In this document: one piece after another, positions 41,631 to 44,484 of the stretch
Layout of the letters: the number at the start of each line of letters is the position of its first letter
Numbering within the stretch: position 1 is the stretch's first letter
NCBI GenBank assembly: GCA_964619265.1
Contig: CAZUCE010000036.1
Coordinates: 1-44,484 of the forward strand
DNA: 44,484 nt
Direction: 5' to 3'
From: CAZUCE01 sp964619265
GTDB lineage: Bacteria > Planctomycetota > UBA1135 > GCA-002686595
Notes under the pieces: generated by a model
The model's input: the letters and a program-made list of their open reading frames with translations, nothing else
Told to the model about the DNA's origin: nothing
Database searches by the model: none
Position numbers and translations under genes: made by a program

Positions 41631-42299
41631 TCAGGAGTCCAATCGGATGTGGATCTTGCCACTCTTGATCGTCAGCGCCAGCAGGCCCGACGAGCCTGTG
41701 GAAGACAACGCCATCATCTGGAAGAGCTTGTCTTGGTACAGGGACTTGACCGCTGGGTTGGAAAAATCAATCGCCAGATGGGTCCCAGTGGAAAGGGAAT
41801 GAAAGATCTTGAACAGTTCGCCATCGACCGACGACGTCAAAACCGAGTTCTCGAACTTGGACCCGAGGTCGAGGGAGGTACTCACGGAAGGGAGGCTAGC
41901 GAGTGCCTCATCCAATCTCAGGCGCACATTGCCGAAGATTCGGACGCGAGTCCGCTGTTGCCCATCGCTGGTCCAATCCCCCGGTCCGACCAGGGCGAGA
42001 CCATTGCCCGCCGCGGCCTCGATCAGCGTCTGCTCGAGCCCGACGGGGACGAAGAACTCGGTGGACAGGCCTCCCAGCAGTTGCGTTTTCGAATCCTGGC
42101 CATTCGTCGAAAAGAGCGGAAACTCCTCGTCGGTCCAGTAGGTCGGCAGCGTGCCGATCGCCTCGTCTGCGATGAGGGGTGGGACAAATCCATGACCATC
42201 CTCGGTCGGCCAATCAACCGGTGCAGCAGCAAAGGCTGATCCGGCAAAGAGGACTAGGGCGATGAGAAGAATCAAGTTGTTGCTCGTAAATTTGAACAT
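41631..42299 (-). CDS. Exported protein of unknown function
   Basis: 222 aa from the ATG at 42299. A clear Sec signal peptide (FKFTSNNLILLIALVLFAGSAFA, cleavage before AAP). The mature protein is acidic, beta-rich and not recognised: PTYWTDEEFPLFSTNG, LGGLSTEFFVPVGLEQTL and RVRIFGNVRLRLDEAL are among its segments. It has lower GC than most neighbours in the signal-peptide region. It begins 8 nt after the TPR protein gene, so it is the third gene of the sigma operon. Confidence 0.75.
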   Translation of the reverse strand: MFKFTSNNLILLIALVLFAGSAFAAAPVDWPTEDGHGFVPPLIADEAIGTLPTYWTDEEFPLFSTNGQDSKTQLLGGLSTEFFVPVGLEQTLIEAAAGNGLALVGPGDWTSDGQQRTRVRIFGNVRLRLDEALASLPSVSTSLDLGSKFENSVLTSSVDGELFKIFHSLSTGTHLAIDFSNPAVKSLYQDKLFQMMALSSTGSSGLLALTIKSGKIHIRLDS

Positions 42300-42307
42300 C
42301 GAGAGAC

Positions 42308-43393
42308 CTAGAGCAAGTCGGATTCCGACGAAGGCGGGTTGGGTTGGAAGAGTTCTGGGCAACGCTCGTAAAGAGCTTCGAGGAATCCAGGCGCACTGGA
42401 AGCGGCTCCTTGCAGCGCGGGGGAGCCCGTGAAGAAGGCAGCTACGTCTGCGACGCGCTCAGGGTTGTCGTCCAACAGGTTTCGGAACGCCGAGACGGCT
42501 CTTTCGTACTTGCCGAGGTGAACAAAGCAGAGGCCGATGTTGAACCCAGCCGGAAAGAAGCGTTTGTCTCGCCGAAGTTCTCCGGACAGTCCGATCCAAC
42601 GGAAATATCTCAGCGCTTCCTGGTAGTCCCCCTCTGCGACGAGGGACTTCCCAAGTTGCATCGCAGCATGGGCCCGGTTCGACGGCGAGATGCCTTCTTC
42701 GAAGACGCGCTCGAAACCGCGGGCCGCGCGCAGGGGCCGCCCTTCGAGACGATCGAGGTTAGCGAGCCACAAAATAGCCGGCTCGTAGTCGGACTCGATC
42801 TCAAGGCACTCCTCGAGCATGCGGCGCGCTTTCTCGAAGGGCGCCAAAATCTTCTCGAGCGTGCCGTTGAGCAGATGCCGCTTGGCAGCCCAGTCGAAGC
42901 CCGCTCGGTCGCCTTCGGAGCGCTCAGCGATGCCATCGACCAAGCCACGTCCGGTGGCGCGTTGGTGATCCACTTCAACGGGCCGCTCGAAGACCCGCTG
43001 GCGCCAGTCGGCGTCACAGCCGGCGAGCACGTAGGCCTTTCCTAGCTGGTAGAAAATGACCGCCAGGCGATGGGCCAGCTGTCGATCCTCCAAGGTCCGC
43101 CCAGCCTTCGAACCAAGCAACTCGCGGAACGTGCCGGCAAAGAACCCATCGGCGCTAGCGTCGAGACCCTGAGCGGAAACTTCGCGATGAGCCTCGAGCG
43201 ATCGCTGAATCGAGGAGAAAAACTCACGACATTCCGCGTCGGACTCGAGCCGTTCCATGGTTCGTCCCACGGCCCGTTCGTCGAGTTCGTCGTCCAGCAG
43301 AGCAGACAGATCTGACTGGAACGCCTCGCGTTCTTGAGCTTCCGCATCGGCGGAAGGGAACTCGCTTCCTTGGCTGCCTTCGTAGATGTTCAT
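42308..43393 (-). CDS. TPR protein with anti-sigma-like N-terminus
   Basis: 361 aa. The N-terminal part (LSALLDDELDERAVGRTMERLESDAECREFF) resembles the RseA-type anti-sigma start, L-S-x-L-x-D-x-E-L, without zinc ligands. From about residue 95 the protein is all-helical with TPR-like units: LAHRLAVIFYQLGKAYVLAG, ARRMLEECLEIESDYEPAILWLANLDRLEG, ALRYFRWIGLSG and RAVSAFRNLLDDNPERV. No membrane segment is evident, so it would be a soluble anti-sigma or scaffold. The ATG overlaps the sigma gene stop by 4 nt, supporting joint function. Confidence 0.8.
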   Translation of the reverse strand: MNIYEGSQGSEFPSADAEAQEREAFQSDLSALLDDELDERAVGRTMERLESDAECREFFSSIQRSLEAHREVSAQGLDASADGFFAGTFRELLGSKAGRTLEDRQLAHRLAVIFYQLGKAYVLAGCDADWRQRVFERPVEVDHQRATGRGLVDGIAERSEGDRAGFDWAAKRHLLNGTLEKILAPFEKARRMLEECLEIESDYEPAILWLANLDRLEGRPLRAARGFERVFEEGISPSNRAHAAMQLGKSLVAEGDYQEALRYFRWIGLSGELRRDKRFFPAGFNIGLCFVHLGKYERAVSAFRNLLDDNPERVADVAAFFTGSPALQGAASSAPGFLEALYERCPELFQPNPPSSESDLL

Positions 43394-44451
43394 GACTGGG
43401 GGGTGTCGGCTCCGCGCTCACGGGGGTTCGCAGTCGCGGGGTCAGGATTCGTCGATTTGGACGAATTGGCCAGGTACGAGGTTCCCTGGACGGAAACTCC
43501 CGCTGCGGCGGCCTTGGCCGTCTTGGAGTTGGAGCTGTTTGCTTTTGCCGTAGAACTCTTGCGAGGACGCCTCATTTCAGGAGGTGAACCTTCGAAGACG
43601 CGGCGCATCGCTCGGTGGATTTTTCTGCGCGCGCGGAAGATGACCATCTTCAAGTTCTCAAGCTTGATCTGCAGATCGGCGGCAGCTTCGCGATAGCTGA
43701 CGCCTTCGACTTCAACCAGGTGCAGCGCGCGCTGCTCGCGCTCGGAGAGTTGCCGGTAGAGCTGCAAGTAAAGATGCAGATACAACACGAAGACGTCCTG
43801 GCACTGACCCTCGCTTTCACGCTGGATCACGCCTCCGAGCGGTTCGATTTCGCCGGTCTCGGGTTGTTCGCTCAAATCCTCGAAAGGAACTTCGGCCCTA
43901 CCCGATCGCGACAGCGAGCGCAGGTGCTTGAGCACCGTGTTTCGAACAATGGTCGCGGTCCAAACCCGGAAGGCATCGTCCCGCGAGCAGTCGAATCGAC
44001 TGGGGTAGCGGTAGATGTTGAAAAACACTTCCTGAAGCAAATCGCCTGCGTCGGCTCGAGAGTGATACCGGCGCAGGCGTTGAGCCACGTGCAAAGAGAT
44101 GGCCGCGCTGTTGAGTTCGTAAAGCAACCCAAAACAAGTGCGAGATTGGTGCACTCGAAACAGCTCCATGAGCCGTGTCGACAACGCATCGCGAACTCGA
44201 TCCAGCTCGCGTCCTTCGTCCTCCCCTACCTCCCACAATCCCTGCGCTGCCTCGCTGCCAAGGTCGAATTCGACCTCCTGGACGCGCCGCCCAAAAGCGC
44301 CCGGTTCACCGCCGAACAACTGGTCCCGTTCGGGGGGGTAAGGCCGAATCTTCCGGAGACCGGCGCGGGCGGGCGCTCGGTCACAGCCGGATTCAGCGTC
44401 GGGCATGCTCGACCGGCCTCGAGGACCGTCGGGAAGAGGGAATCCCGGCAT
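43390..44451 (-). CDS. Sigma-70 family (ECF-like) RNA polymerase sigma factor
   Basis: 353 aa. Region 2 is at about 125-185 (RADAGDLLQEVFFNIYRYPSRF, FRVWTATIVRNTVLKHLRSL). Region 4 is at about 230-285 (LYRQLSEREQRALHLVEVEGVSYREAAADLQIKLENLKMVIFRARRKI). There is no region 1.2 or 3, as in ECF factors. An Arg/Glu-rich N-terminal extension and a Lys/Ser/Ala-rich tail of about 60 residues are unusual. ATG at 44451 is used; an internal ATG at 44406 is an alternative. It heads an operon with the TPR/anti-sigma-like protein and an exported protein. Confidence 0.88.
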   Translation of the reverse strand: MPGFPLPDGPRGRSSMPDAESGCDRAPARAGLRKIRPYPPERDQLFGGEPGAFGRRVQEVEFDLGSEAAQGLWEVGEDEGRELDRVRDALSTRLMELFRVHQSRTCFGLLYELNSAAISLHVAQRLRRYHSRADAGDLLQEVFFNIYRYPSRFDCSRDDAFRVWTATIVRNTVLKHLRSLSRSGRAEVPFEDLSEQPETGEIEPLGGVIQRESEGQCQDVFVLYLHLYLQLYRQLSEREQRALHLVEVEGVSYREAAADLQIKLENLKMVIFRARRKIHRAMRRVFEGSPPEMRRPRKSSTAKANSSNSKTAKAAAAGVSVQGTSYLANSSKSTNPDPATANPRERGADTPQS

Positions 44452-44484
44452 GGGTGAAAACAGAGGGGGGCGGTGAACCCGTTC

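Overview
The window is 44.5 kb of GC-rich bacterial chromosome from an uncultured or little-studied lineage. It looks most like Planctomycetota. The evidence is two sulfatase-family proteins, two large proteins with carboxypeptidase-regulatory-like repeats, an ECF sigma factor fused to such a protein, a second sigma factor paired with a TPR/anti-sigma-like partner, many lipoproteins, and few visible Shine-Dalgarno sequences. This assignment is inference; there is no rRNA or marker gene to prove it. No tRNA, rRNA, CRISPR array, insertion sequence or prophage was seen. A run of exactly 100 N (37423-37522) marks a scaffold gap.

Layout. 4-1524 (+) is a nitroreductase/methyltransferase-like fusion. 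It converges on a minus-strand operon (4871 to 1610): TPMT-type methyltransferase, ferrochelatase hemH and an AMP-forming acyl-CoA ligase, all coupled by 4-nt overlaps. A 113-bp perfect palindrome lies between the convergent ends and carries both stop codons. 5004-10505 (+) holds an unknown protein, a PAP2-family membrane phosphatase, a 995-aa beta-sandwich repeat protein and a VOC protein. 10546-12010 (-) holds a lipoprotein MsrA and an unknown lipoprotein.

12201-20098 (-) is a compact tryptophan operon: trpE, trpG, trpD, a fused trpC-trpF, trpB, trpA, a 78-aa chorismate-mutase-like protein and a type I-beta DAHP synthase. Nearly all junctions overlap. It is preceded by an apparent transcription attenuator: a short leader ORF with three consecutive Trp codons and a strong hairpin. 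So the entry enzyme of the shikimate pathway and the whole Trp branch share one Trp-sensing leader.

20542-25286 holds an FGly-type sulfatase, an alpha/beta hydrolase, a small membrane protein and a B12-binding-type radical SAM protein whose start codon directly follows twelve C residues. After about 620 nt without a supported gene come pdxA-like, the 835-aa sigma-factor fusion (-), a SEC-C protein (+), a PDZ lipoprotein (-) and a CPA1-type antiporter (-). aroC (-) and an aroA-aroK fusion (+) are divergent from one 77-bp region, so a second block of shikimate genes lies 14 kb from the trp operon. A sulfatase-like lipoprotein follows aroA-aroK.

The end of that gene carries a second copy (21/22 nt) of the palindrome arm, directly at the N gap. 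Beyond the gap are a MamK-like bacterial actin and, translationally coupled upstream, a degenerate GGDEF/coiled-coil protein. Then come glpK, and a sigma factor, TPR/anti-sigma-like protein and exported protein operon at the right edge.

The most interesting points are the palindromic terminator family at convergent gene ends, the MamK-like actin with its degenerate GGDEF partner, the trp attenuator, and the membrane-tethered sigma factor fusion.
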